DNA from: Peronospora farinosa
Taxonomy: Eukaryota; Oomycota; Peronosporomycetes; Peronosporales; Peronosporaceae
Direction of reading: 5' to 3'
DNA: 40,364 nt
NCBI GenBank assembly: GCA_947646735.1
Contig: CANTFK010000558.1
Location: 1-40,364 of the forward strand
Part shown: piece after piece, positions 1-9,590 of the stretch
Numbering within the stretch: the stretch's first letter is position 1
How the letters are laid out: each line of letters opens with the position of its first letter
Notes under the pieces: model-generated
Databases searched by the model: none
What the model was told of the DNA's origin: nothing
Seen by the model: the letters and a program-made list of their open reading frames with translations, nothing else
Position numbers and translations under genes: made by a program

Positions 1-225
1 GCCTAAAGTCCCCAATATGGACCAATGATAAATCAACCTGAAATTGTGTGGTTCCCGAAAGGCGGGAACACTGTCGTATTTATTACGACTAAAATCTTCG
101 TAATTAGTACGAATTAAAACCAAAATAAAAATCAGAGTTAAATTTACTTAATACCTAATACTTGGGCTTGAGTCTTCCTCAAGCGCACGTGTAAGCTAGT
201 GACGGTACGTACTAGCCCCGTTACA
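1..225 (+). repeat. LTR, family C (3' part, cut by window edge)
   Basis: The last 225 bases of an LTR ending in CCCCGTTACA, the inverted form of the TGTAACGGGG ends seen elsewhere in the window. It interrupts the RT region of gypsy copy A': homology to element A stops here and resumes at 226. Similar sequence lies inverted at 16483-16739 and more distantly at 18540-18850. Orientation is inferred from the polypurine tract next to the related LTR at 18540-18850. Hairpins are visible at 51-69, 97-113 and 166-184. The rest of the element, if any, lies left of the window. Confidence 0.7.
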
Positions 226-1480
226 TACACCCTTATCAGGTGGTAGAACCGACGGTGGATCGTGACACACCACGTCCTGGAATTCCTTAACTAAAGGATA
301 GTAGGGATCTGAAGGGTTCTTCAGGATAGATTCCCCACTACGTGCACTTAGTGCCGCCTTTGTATCTTTGAGGACTGTCTCATCGACAAGCGAGGATGAG
401 TTCAGCTCGAGGTTAGGTCGAATGACCACCATATATCGGATAGAGCACCAGCCTTCAAGGCTTGATGAAATTCATCCACAGACATTTCGTCTAGCTCTAA
501 AAGAGCATTTAATGATGGGAGGGCCTCAAGGTCAACCTCACCATCTACATCACCTGTCACCCCGTTGACCAGGGTGTACAACTGGTCACTGACATTACTA
601 CGTAATAAAACAGACGCTTTACGTCTCGCAGCTACCATCTGGCGACGCTGCCGTCTTATTGACGAGATCGTACTTTGTAAAGTACTTTGGATACCATCAT
701 CCCCAAGGTCAACAAATTCCTTGACCTTAATCTGCCCTATGCGAGGGCCGAATGTCAATATCGACATCTAGTGGGTCATATGACTTCACTAACAAGGTCA
801 TCGACCTTCACTTGCTCCATACGAGAGCCGATGTCATTACCGACATCCAGTGAATCGCATGTACAGCCAATATCACTAACAAGGTCATCGATCTTAACTT
901 GCTCTATACAAGAGCCGATGTCATCACCGACATCCATTGTCTCAATATTACTATGGGTATCACTCAACGGAGTACGTGCCGTTCCACTGGGTTTCATAGA
1001 GCTCTGCTCGACGCGGTTATTGTTGGCACTGGAGTTTATCAACTCAGACACTCCAATGTCCAGCACACTACTGTAACTGACTCAATTAATGGCTCGCGCC
1101 AATAGCACTTTTGTTTCCTAGCGAAGGTGGGTTCATGACTCTCCAAAGCTTCGCTAGGAACATTGCGCGTTGCGCCTAAAGTTTGTATCTCCAATCGATC
1201 CATGGCTCATGGTGTTTCAGCCAAACCATACCGAGAATGAGATCATATCTCGAGTCCAAATCTAGGACGAGACAGCGTTCAACGCTATTGAAGTCTAAGA
1301 ACTTCACACCTAAGTTCAACGGAACTTTAGGAACGGTGACACGTACACCCGTTGCAAGACGCACGGTTATACTATCACCCTCTTGCGCTTCTAGCGCTTC
1401 AGCATACAGCTTAATCCCTTTAAGGGTACGACATCGGACATAATTACCTGACGCCCCTGAGTCAATTAAAAATTAACCAT
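226..1480 (-). pseudogene. Broken pol N-terminal part of A' (protease, linker, RT start)
   Basis: Minus-strand fragments in several frames. The protease C-terminal part (1176-1364) contains the RYDLILGMVWL stretch typical of retroviral-type aspartic proteases. The DSGAS active-site codons lie just upstream, near 1463-1475, but in a frame broken relative to what precedes them. The linker (402-1066) has a DVGxDIGS repeat. The beginning of RT (226-432) ends at PPDKGV, where LTR C has inserted. No continuous reading frame remains. Confidence 0.8.
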
Positions 1481-1642
1481 GGTTTCTCAAAACCCTTAAC
1501 GGTTGCCGACACAACCAACAAGCCTGGCTTGTAATCTTGTTCCATGTAAGCATCCACAGAACCACCTGGGCTGAGCCCTGTTTACCTTTACCTCCTATAT
1601 GTTCAACAGAACTTAGTTTTTTTCCAGTAGGGCGCCCCGCGC

Positions 1643-2643
1643 CTACTGGGAGTTGACGTTTTCCCCTGCGGTGCTCGCCTTTTGGCTAGGAGCAGGGTTT
1701 CGGCTCCGCCGATTTAAACGTTGCTTTCTCAACGGACAGCTAGGGCGGAGATGCCTAGTGCTTCCGCACATGTAACATCTACGGATGTTACCTTGCTGCT
1801 CAGCAGCTTGAAGCTCAGCTTCTTCAGCATGGCTGAGGTCCATGGGTCCGCCCTGTTAGAGGCATTTGATTGATACCATGGCAGACCATAGCGAGCATAT
1901 TTGAAAGTGAACTCAGCGTTAAACGCTATGATCACTGCCTCTTCGAAAGTCGAAGGCTGGACACGAAAAACCTTCTGTCCTGGAGACCCCAGTGCGAAGT
2001 CCTTCCATGTAAATGGTTACCCGGACTTCCTCTGCCAGAGGGTTCTGCTGCATAGCAGCAATGAGAGTTCTCAACTCTTGGACATAGTCCGACAATTCTT
2101 TCTAACCCTGTCGGGTATCCAAGAAGCGTGAGCGCACACGATAAGCCTGATTAGGCGGTTCAAACACGCAAATGAATTGCTTTTTAATCATTTCCTCCGT
2201 GAAAAATGCGGCGTTTACAGAGACATCGCTCGTAATACCCACTCTCTAGCTCTTCCACCGATCTTAGAAATGAACAGGCCAATTCGTTGCTTATCTGACA
2301 CGACCATGCCGGCATTAATTGCCATTTCAACCTCTAGAATCCAGAGGAGAATATATTCTCCCTCCTTCTCCTCAAAGGTCTTTACGTTTAAAACGAGTAA
2401 GCGAGCCTTTGGCTCTGCATCAGGCACAGGTACTGGGATGTACTGTGTAGGCGCAGCTGACGCTGCCTCGTCAGGGACCTTCCCGAGTAGCGTTGCTTCA
2501 TAACGCATAAAGGCCTCAAGGCGAGCATTTAAAACCTCTAGTCCTTGGGCCAAAAGGGCCTCGATTTGATTGGGCCCGACGAACACAGATAATTTATCTA
2601 GCGCGAGTCGTTGCGCCTCAGAGAGGTGATTTTGATTCTCCAT
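1643..2643 (-). pseudogene. Broken gag of A'
   Basis: Starts at ATG 2643 ([18 protein letters not shown]) and is open to 2215, then closed by a stop after a dinucleotide-type frame break. Family-like sequence resumes in another frame (VFEPPNQAYRVR), meets an in-frame TAG before KELSDYVQ, and ends with a CCHC zinc knuckle (CYMCGSTRHLRPSC) in 1643-1843. The same two lesions occur in element A and, as far as that copy reaches, in A''. Gag is the structural RNA-binding protein of the retrotransposon particle; this copy could make only the N-terminal 143 residues. Confidence 0.85.
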
Positions 2644-2703
2644 CCTCACAGAGGTTCAGTCTTAAAAGACTCAGGTGTAGGACTGACTACTAGTGCTACC
2701 AAG

Positions 2704-3336
2704 TGTAGCGGAGCTGCACAGCTCTTTAGCCAGAGGAAGACTTTAGGCTGGGAAGTTCTAGAGAACTAAATAGAGTTAAGGCTAAAAGCCACTTAGTTCT
2801 AAGGAACTAAATAAACGACTTAAAGTCAACCTGTTCTAAGGAACGAGGAAAGAGACTTTTAGTCAGTCAAGCAATAAGCTTAAGGTTCAGAGAACATACG
2901 CACAGAGTGCGAGAACAAGCAATAAGCTTAAGGTTCAGAGAACCAACGCACGAAGTGCACGAGAGAACAAGCCAGAATGAATTGCGATCTTAAACTCAAA
3001 ATGAGAACTGATTTTATTTATGCTTTAAGATTTTATGAATAGTCCTACTTTGAAGTACCCTACACTAGATTAATTACTATAATAGTAATTATAATATGCA
3101 GACTTTGCTATTGGACGACGTATCGTCTAAACATCTGTGTATGATGTACTTAGTACAGCGTTATCGATTATCGAATCCTAATCGATAAGATACGGTATTA
3201 CCGAATACCGTATCTTTAACGCGTATACTTAATACCTCTCGAAAGAGAAGTATCATAATGCATTATATGCAATAAAAGGAAACTTCAACCGTAACCTTTC
3301 GGAAAGACGCTACAACCGTCATGTAACCCCGTTACA
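2704..3336 (-). repeat. 5' LTR of A' (633 bp)
   Basis: In element orientation it starts TGTAACGGGGTTACA and ends GCTACA. It has the same length as the 5' LTR at 5132-5764 and contains the same 48-bp tandem duplication (AAGCTTAAGGTTCAGAGAAC near 2878 and 2926). It is an array of short hairpins like its partner. The right flank is AAGCT (3337-3341). The left target-site copy cannot be checked because the other end is lost. Confidence 0.9.
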
Positions 3337-3377
3337 AAGCTCCCAGGTTGCACCACGCACACTCTTCCGTGTGCTGG

Positions 3378-3727
3378 TCACGGCGCCTCGTAGCCAAGTG
3401 CGCCTATATGCATTAAAGCGCCGCCCATGCCGCAAAGTCTCCGATGCGTAGAATCCGCATCGATCGCTCCTCGCACCCGCTCTTCCTCGTCCACCTGCAT
3501 CTGCGACGCCTGAAACGCCTGGAGCATCGTGAGGATCCTACCATCTGTGCCCGCACCGGTTTCATGGGTTTCTGCGTCGACGACGACAGCTGGCTCTTGC
3601 ACGTCTCTTTCGCGGCCGAGTATTGCAGAAGCAGGGGCGAGTCGTCGACCGTTGGCGGAGCCAGATTTGGGGTCATAACCTTATGTTTTTCGATAACTTG
3701 CGCAGTAGTTGGTAGAATGGTAACTGA
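3378..3727 (-). pseudogene. Gag-like or unidentified coding remnant
   Basis: A locally GC-rich segment with overlapping minus-strand frames: 3413-3676 begins MTPNLAPPTVDDSPLLLQYS, and 3378-3602 contains LTMLQAFQASQMQVDEEERV. Moving between the two frames near 3590 reads as one protein, suggesting a single frameshifted gene. Open sequence extends upstream to about 3727 (VTILPTTAQVIEKHKV). It lies between A' and the copia relic and resembles the amphipathic N-terminal part of a gypsy Gag, but no diagnostic motif (CCHC, protease) is present. The identity is a guess. Confidence 0.35.
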
Positions 3728-3784
3728 AATATATTAGACGACTTAGGCAGCAGAACTCGAATCCCTACGTTACCTAAAAATCTC

Positions 3785-5131
3785 TTGTTCCTCTTTCCAT
3801 CAGTTGCCTCTTACCATCCGTCGCCACTTGCCATCAGCCGCGGCTGTTCGGTTCGTCGCTTCATCTTATCTTCATCATGTATCGAGACGTCGACACTCAC
3901 TGGCTCTCTGTGCAGCATCTCTGCTCATGCGACACCGTCGATCTTCGCATCTGTATCGGTAAAGTTGGTGCCAGTCCAGAAGTTAACAGCATCTCTTGGA
4001 CTCTTAAAAGCATTCGAGCCGTTTCGAACGCTGCGACGAACTTAGCTATCATCTTCGAGAGCGAAACACCACCTTTATTCTTCGCAACCCAGCTCACGGG
4101 CATTCCGTTAAGTAGCAACATTGCACCAGATGATGACTCGCTCTTGTCTGTGGCATACTTTGCATCATGGTATGGTTTCTAGCGTAATTGCATCGTTTAC
4201 CTTTGCGTCAGTCTGCATCTCGAGTCGCACGTCAACCGTGGTCGCTTGTACAAAAAGATCATCGACGTCGACACCACTACAATCATCTTATGACCTGTAT
4301 AGACACATGTCACTAATGAACTGTCTAAACCCTGCGTCTATAAGTTTTGTTTGCAATAGTGAACTCCATAGACGTCCCGCATGCTTATGCCCATACAATA
4401 CCTTTTAGCTCGAGCAAGACATCGCTATGCTCTAGCCACTTATAGTGTCTTAAGCTGCTCTATGTTAATTTGTACTGCTTGGTACATGCAGCAATATCTC
4501 CAGGTGCTCCTCCTTGTGAGCCTTCACATAAGCATTTGGGATGTCGCCATGCTTTGCAGGTACACCCCATATCGCCGCAAGTCTCAGGATCACCTTCATC
4601 GCAAATTTATCACAGCGGCAAAGGTAAGCGAGTGATTAATGCCAAAGACTTGCTCCATTCCCACATGCAACCAGACGCGCCTCGAGTCTTTCTATTGTGA
4701 CATTTGCATTTGTATTTGTCTTAAACGCCCACTTGTATTTGTCTTAAACGCCCACTTGCTGTGTAGAAAGTATTCATCCGCTGGTAGCTTGATCACGTTC
4801 CATACGTTGTTGTCCTCAAGCGCTTGAATTTTTCGAGCATGTCTTGCTCCAACCTTCAGCCTTCGAACTGTTCATTGCTTCATCTTGTGTCTTTAGGTCC
4901 AACGCGTAGGGATTAACACGGTGGCTACAGCATTAGTCGTACTCGATGTGGATAGCATCGACTGCTTGATTGCTTTATGTGGGCACGCGTCCATGGCTTG
5001 CCTTTTTTCTTGCCCTTCTTTTTGTCACCGTCGCAGCGGTTTCGAGTTGACCGCACATCCCAATAAACATTATTATCGCTTTCTTCTTGCTTCAAACTGT
5101 GCTGGAGCTGCCCGTTTTGCGTGCTCGAAAA
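3785..5131 (-). pseudogene. Ty1/copia relic, RT and RNase H half
   Basis: Read on the minus strand, about 4480-4620 gives WGVPAKHGDIPNAYVKA, the RVT_2 reverse-transcriptase signature of copia elements, and 3897-4121 gives VSWVAKNKGGVSLSKM followed by AKFVAAFETAR, the copia RNase H region. Many stops and frameshifts separate the pieces. The right edge (5131) is where gypsy A inserted. The reading frame stopping there continues at 13498, where the copia integrase C-terminal region ends, so this is the 3' half of one split element. The 3' end and any 3' LTR near 3740-3870 are not clear. Confidence 0.8.
4710..4755. repeat. Tandem duplication, 2 x 23 bp
   Basis: Two exact adjacent copies of a 23-base unit (4710-4732 and 4733-4755; core TTGTCTTAAACGCCCAC) inside the copia relic. 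This is a local duplication that also disrupts the old reading frame. Confidence 0.8.
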
Positions 5132-5764
5132 TGTAACGGGGTTACATGACGGTTGTAGCGTCTTTTCGAAATGTTACGGTTGAAGTTTCCTTTTATTGCA
5201 TATAATGCATTATGATACTTCTCTTTCGAGAGGTATTAAGTATACGCGTTAAAGATACGGTATTCGGTAATACAGTATCTTATCGATTAGGATTCGATAA
5301 TCGATAACGCTGTACTAAGTACATCATACACAGATGTTTAGACGATACGTCGTCCAATAGCAAAGTCTGCATATTATAATTACTATTATAGTAATTAATC
5401 TAGTGTAGGGTACTTCAAAGTAGGACTATTCATAAAATCTTAAAGCATAAATAAAATCAGTTCTCATTTTGAGTTTAAGATCGCAATTCATTCTGGCTTA
5501 TTCTCTCGTGCACTTCGTGCGTTGGTTCTCTGAACCTTAAGCTTATTGCTTGTTCTTGCACTCTGTGCGTATGTTCTCTGAACCTTAAGCTTATTGCTTG
5601 ACTGACTAAAAGTCTCTTTCCTCGTTCCTTAGAACAGGGTGACTTTAAGTCGTTTATTTAGTTCCTTAGAACTAAGTGGCTTTTAGCCTTAACTCTATTT
5701 AGTTCTCTAGAACTTCCCAGCCTAAAGTCTTCCTCTGGCTAAAGAGCTGTGAAGCTCCGCTACA
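5132..5764 (+). repeat. 5' LTR of element A (633 bp, hairpin array)
   Basis: Starts with the self-complementary TGTAACGGGGTTACA and ends GCTACA. It contains two copies of a 28-base segment (5525-5552 and 5573-5600, period 48) where the 3' LTR has one. At least 17 short inverted repeats follow one another, for example 5132-5146, 5221-5232 (CTCTTTCGAGAG), 5253-5280, 5280-5307, 5311-5323, 5341-5354, 5378-5396, 5411-5422, 5510-5520, 5604-5614, 5624-5635, 5641-5651, 5658-5675, 5678-5688, 5701-5714, 5733-5746 and 5744-5757. The LTR is expected to hold the element promoter and polyadenylation signals, but I could not place them. Confidence 0.92.
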
Positions 5765-5766
5765 CT

Positions 5767-5778
5767 TGGTAGCACTAG
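5767..5778 (+). other. Putative primer-binding site
   Basis: TGGTAGCACTAG begins two bases after the 5' LTR. TGG is the complement of the tRNA CCA end, and the first eight bases match the complement of an initiator-methionine-type tRNA 3' end (TGGTAGCA). The match decays after that, so the primer tRNA is uncertain. Confidence 0.45.
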
Positions 5779-5824
5779 TAGTCAGTCCTACACCTGAGTC
5801 TTATAAGACTGAACCTCTGTGAGG

Positions 5825-6825
5825 ATGGAGAATCAAAATCACCTCTCTGAGGCGCAACGACTCGCGCTAGATAAATTATCTGTGTTCGTCGGGCCCAATC
5901 AAATCGAGGCCCTTTTGGCCCAAGGACTAGAGGTTTTAAATGCTCGCCTTGAGGCCTTTATGCGTTATGAAGCAACGCTACTCGGGAAGGTCCCTGACGA
6001 GGCAGCGTCAGCTGCGCCTACACAGTACATCCCAGTACCTGTGCCTGATGCAGAGCCAAAGGCTCGCTTACTCGTTTTAAACGTAAAGACCTTTGAGGAG
6101 AAGGAGGGAGAATATATTCTCCTCTGGATTCTAGAGGTTGAAATGGCAATTAATGCCGGCATGGTCGTGTCAGATAAGCAACGAATTGGCCTGTTCATTT
6201 CTAAGATCGGTGGAAGAGCTAGAGAGTGGGTATTACGAGCGATTTCTTTGTAAACGCCGCATTTTTCACGGAGGAAATGATTAAAAAGCAATTCATTTGC
6301 GTGTTTGAACCGCCTAATCAGGCTTATCGTGTGCGCTAACGTTTCTTAGATACCCGACAGGGTTAGAAAGAATTGTCGGACTATGTCCAAGAGTTGAGAA
6401 CTCTCATTGCTGCTATGCAGCAGAACCCTCTGGCAGAGGAAGTCCGGGTAACCATTTACATGGAAGGACTTCGCACTGGGGTCTCCAGGACAGAAGGTTT
6501 TTCGTGTCCAGCCTTCGACTTTCGAAGAGGCAGTGATCATAGCGTTTAACGCTGAGTTCACTTTCAAATATGCTCGCTATGGTCTGCCATGGTATCAATC
6601 AAATGCCTCTAACAGGGCGGACCCATGGACCTCAGCCATGCTGAAGAAGCTGAGCTTCAAGCTGCTGAGCAGCAAGGTAACATCCGTAGATGTTACATGT
6701 GCGGAAGCACTAGGCATCTCCGCCCTAGCTGTCCGTTGAGAAAGCAACGTTCAAATCGGCGGAGCCGAAACCCTGCTCCTAGCCAAAAGGCGAGCACCGC
6801 AGGGGAAAACGTCAACTCCCAGTAG
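5825..6825 (+). pseudogene. Broken gag of element A
   Basis: ATG 5825 follows a GTG AGG context and opens a frame to 6253 (143 residues) containing the retrotransposon-gag region with [19 protein letters not shown] stop at 6251-6253 comes from a frame break. The continuing gag sequence (VFEPPNQAYRVR, then VQELRTLIAAMQ, then MEGLRTGVSRTEVFRV) lies in another frame with an extra TAG near 6364. In this copy a further TAA interrupts near 6337. The C-terminal part (6625-6825) has the CCHC knuckle CYMCGSTRHLRPSC followed by a basic tail. No complete Gag can be made without recoding. Confidence 0.9.
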
Positions 6826-6984
6826 GCGCGGGGCGCCCTACTGGAAAAAAACTAAGTTCTGTTGAACATATAGGAGGTAAAGGTAAACAGGGCTCAGCCC
6901 AGGTGTTTCTGTGGATGCTTACATGGAACAAGATTACAAGCCAGGCTTGTTGGTTGTGTCGGCAACCGTTGAGGGTTTTGAGAA

Positions 6985-8066
6985 ACCATGGTTAATTTTT
7001 AATTGACTCAGGGGCGTCAGGTAATTATGTCCGATGTCGTACCCTTAAAGGGAGTAAGCTGTATGCTGAAGCGCTAGAAGCGCAAGAGGGTGATAGTATA
7101 ACCGTGCGTCTTGCAACGGGTGTACGTGTCACCGTTCCTAAAGTTCCGTTGAACTTAGGTGTGAAGTTCTTAGACTTCAATAGCGTTGAACGCTGTCTCG
7201 TCCTAGATTTGGACTCGAGATATGATCTCATTCTCGGTATGGTTTGGCTGAAACACCATGAGCCATGGATCGATTGGAGATACAAACTTTAGGCGCAACG
7301 CGCAATGTTCCTAGCGAAGCTTTGGAGAGTCATGAACCCACCTTCGCTAGGAAACAAAAGTGCTATTGGCGCGAGCCATTAATTGAGTCAGTTACAGTAG
7401 TGTGCTGGACATTGGAGTGTCTGGGTTGATAAACTCCAGTGCCAACAATAACCGCGTCGAGCAGAGCTCTATGAAACCCAGTGGAACGGCACGTACTCCG
7501 TTGAGTGATACCCATAGTAATATTGAGACAATGGATGTCGGTGATGACATCGGCTCTTGTATAGAGCAAGTTAAGATCGATGACCTTGTTAGTGATATTG
7601 GCTGTACATGCGATTCACTGGATGTCGGTAATGACATCGGCTCTCGTATGGAGCAAGTGAAGGTCGATGACCTTGTTAGTGAAGTCATATGACCCACTAG
7701 ATGTCGATATTGACATTCGGCCCTCGCATAGGGCAGATTAAGGTCAAGGAATTTGTTGACCTTGGGGATGATGGTATTCAAAGTACTTTACAAAGTACGA
7801 TCTCGTCAATAAGACGGCAGCGTCGCCAGATGGTAGCTGCGAGACGTAAAGCGTCTGTTTTATTACGTAGTAATGTCAGTGACCAGTTGTACACCCTGGT
7901 CAACGGGGTGACAGGTGATGTAGATGGTGAGGTTGACCTTGAGGCCCTCCCATCATTAAATGCTCTTTTAGAGCTAGACGAAATGTCTGTGGATGAATTT
8001 CATCAAGCCTTGAAGGCTGGTGCTCTATCCGATATATGGTGGTCATTCGACCTAACCTCGAGCTGA
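6985..8066 (+). pseudogene. Element A protease and Pol linker (frameshifted)
   Basis: LIDSGASGNYVR (about 6999-7034) is the aspartic-protease active site. It is followed in frame by RLATGVRVTVPKVPLNLG and RYDLILGMVWL to a stop at 7290-7292. The upstream sequence enters in a different frame, so the protease is cut off from gag. The linker follows in 7402-7692 and 7701-8066. It contains a repeated acidic module with the pattern DVGxDIGSxxEQVKxDDLVS starting at 7534, 7621 and, degraded, 7700. Two more frame changes separate linker and RT. Confidence 0.85.
7534..7760 (+). repeat. Tandem module in Pol linker (about 80-87 bp period)
   Basis: Three related units begin at 7534, 7621 and about 7700. 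The first two encode DVG(D/N)DIGSxxEQVKxDDLVS; the third is degraded but keeps DVDIDI and a [12 protein letters not shown] end. The module lies between protease and RT, a region that varies freely in gypsy elements. Confidence 0.7.
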
Positions 8067-9590
8067 ACTCATCCTCGCTTGTCGATGAGACAGTCCTCAA
8101 AGATACAAAGGCGGCACTAAGTGCACGTAGTGGGGAATCTATCCTGAAGAACCCTTCAGATCCCTACTATCCTTTAGTTAAGGAATTCCAGGACGTGGTG
8201 TGTCACGATCCACCGTCGGTTCTACCACCTGATAGGGGTGTACGTCATGAAATTGACTTGGTTCCTGGAACCAAATACTGTGTAACACGGCAGTGGCCTT
8301 TACCCAAAGAACAGTGTGACGTCATTGACGAGTTCTTTCGTGCAAAGCACGCGGCGGGCATGGTGCGCGAGAGCAAATCTCCGCACTCGACACCCATTTT
8401 CTGTGTTAAGAAACCGATTGGTAAATGCCGTATCGTTCATGCTTATAATAAGCTCAATGCAGCCACTATACCTGCACAGACGCCTATACCTAGAAAGGAT
8501 GTTCTTCAGAACAATATGGTAGGTTGTACCATGTACAGTGCGATCGACTTAGTCGATGGTTGTTACCAATTGCTCATGCGGGCTAGCGATATTCCGCTTA
8601 CTGCTGTTAGTACTCCGAGCGGTATGCTCTGGGAGTGGTTGGTGATGCCCCAGGGGCTATCTAATGCTCCGGCTACGTTTAACCGTTTGGTGACGCGATT
8701 GTTCCGACCCCATCGAAGTTATGCACAGACGTACTTTGATAACATTTTTGTCCATAGTCGAGCTGAAAATGGGCGGTCGGATATTGAGAACCAGATTGTT
8801 CATTTACGAGCTGTGCTCGAGTGCATGCGCACTAATAAACTATATGCTAATGCATCTAAGTGCATCTTCGGGGCCGAAGAAATTCCCTTTCTAGGGTGCT
8901 TCATTGGAAAACGAGGCCTAAGAGCGGATCCCGCCAAGGTCAAGCCATAGTCGATTGGCCTGTTCCACAGTCTCAGAAGGACTTGCGTAAATGGCTTGGC
9001 CTTGCCAATTACTTACACAAGTACAGCGAGAACTACGCTGATATGGCTCGGCCATTATCTAATCTCCTTAAAAAGGATGTGGAATGGTGTTGGCATGCCG
9101 AACATGAGGATGCTTTTCAAGCGGTGAAGGATAGCCTTCTTCATGCCCCTATTTTGGCTTTGCCAGACCCTGATCGATCGTTTAGCGTCGTCTGTGACGA
9201 GTCGGATTTTGCCATTGGCAGTGCTCTGTTACAAACAGATGATGAAGGCCGTGAGCGTGTGATCGCTTTGAATCTCCCCAGCTGAAAGCTTCAGAAAAGA
9301 ACTATCCAGTTCATGACAAAGAGCTACTTGCAATGAAGTTTGCTGTAGTCAAATTCAGAGTTCATCTGCTGGGCTCAAAGCCTTTTGTGATTTATACCGA
9401 TCATGCGTCGTTACGCACTGCGACTCAGTCGCCGCATCTCTCGCAGAGAATGGCCAGATGGCTGTCATTCTTTGCCGAATATTTTTCGAGGTGAAATATA
9501 AGCCGGGCAAGCAAAACGCTTTGGCTGATGCGTTGTCACGCAGACCTGACTATGATCTTGCTCATGTTATGACGTTGTCGTCTTCTATCA
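8036..9590 (+). pseudogene. Element A reverse transcriptase / RNase H (broken)
   Basis: 8036-8950 is open for 304 codons and carries RT blocks: [50 protein letters not shown] (first catalytic Asp present), [16 protein letters not shown], and YFDNIFVHS, where the second Asp of the usual YFDD box is Asn (codon 8741-8743). A one-base loss near 8940 shifts the frame; the tether (WPVPQSQKDLRKWLGLANYL) and RNase H (SVVCDESDFAIGSALLQ) continue to 9285. A second one-base loss near 9275 moves the rest (NYPVHDKELL, FVIYTDHASLRT, ADALSRRPDY) to other frames. The Asn change alone should abolish or strongly lower RT activity. Confidence 0.92.

Larger units (their letters stand above)
226..3336 (-). mobile_element. 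Ty3/gypsy element A' (5' half, truncated)
   Basis: A nearly exact inverted copy of positions 5132-8242 of element A. Both segments are 3,111 bp long, and homology on the right stops exactly at the LTR terminus. It carries a 5' LTR (2704-3336), gag (about 1643-2643), a protease region (about 1176-1470), the Pol linker and the start of RT (226-432). It is cut at 225 by LTR C, so most of RT, RNase H, integrase and the 3' LTR are missing. It shares the gag and protease lesions of element A and cannot encode an active element. Confidence 0.9.

Noticed and set aside
3740..3775. tRNA T-arm-like sequence (ACTCGAATCCCTACG)
   Set aside because: No matching acceptor, D or anticodon arms could be folded around it.
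5132..5764. The hairpin series as a CRISPR array or a clustered-repeat array
   Set aside because: The hairpins differ from each other in sequence and spacing; there is no repeated unit with spacers, and the region is an LTR.
6240..6375. Programmed frameshift or readthrough in gag
   Set aside because: No classical slippery heptamer is visible at the stop, a second TAG follows, and pol has many more lesions. Defective-master spread explains the sharing better, though recoding is not formally excluded.
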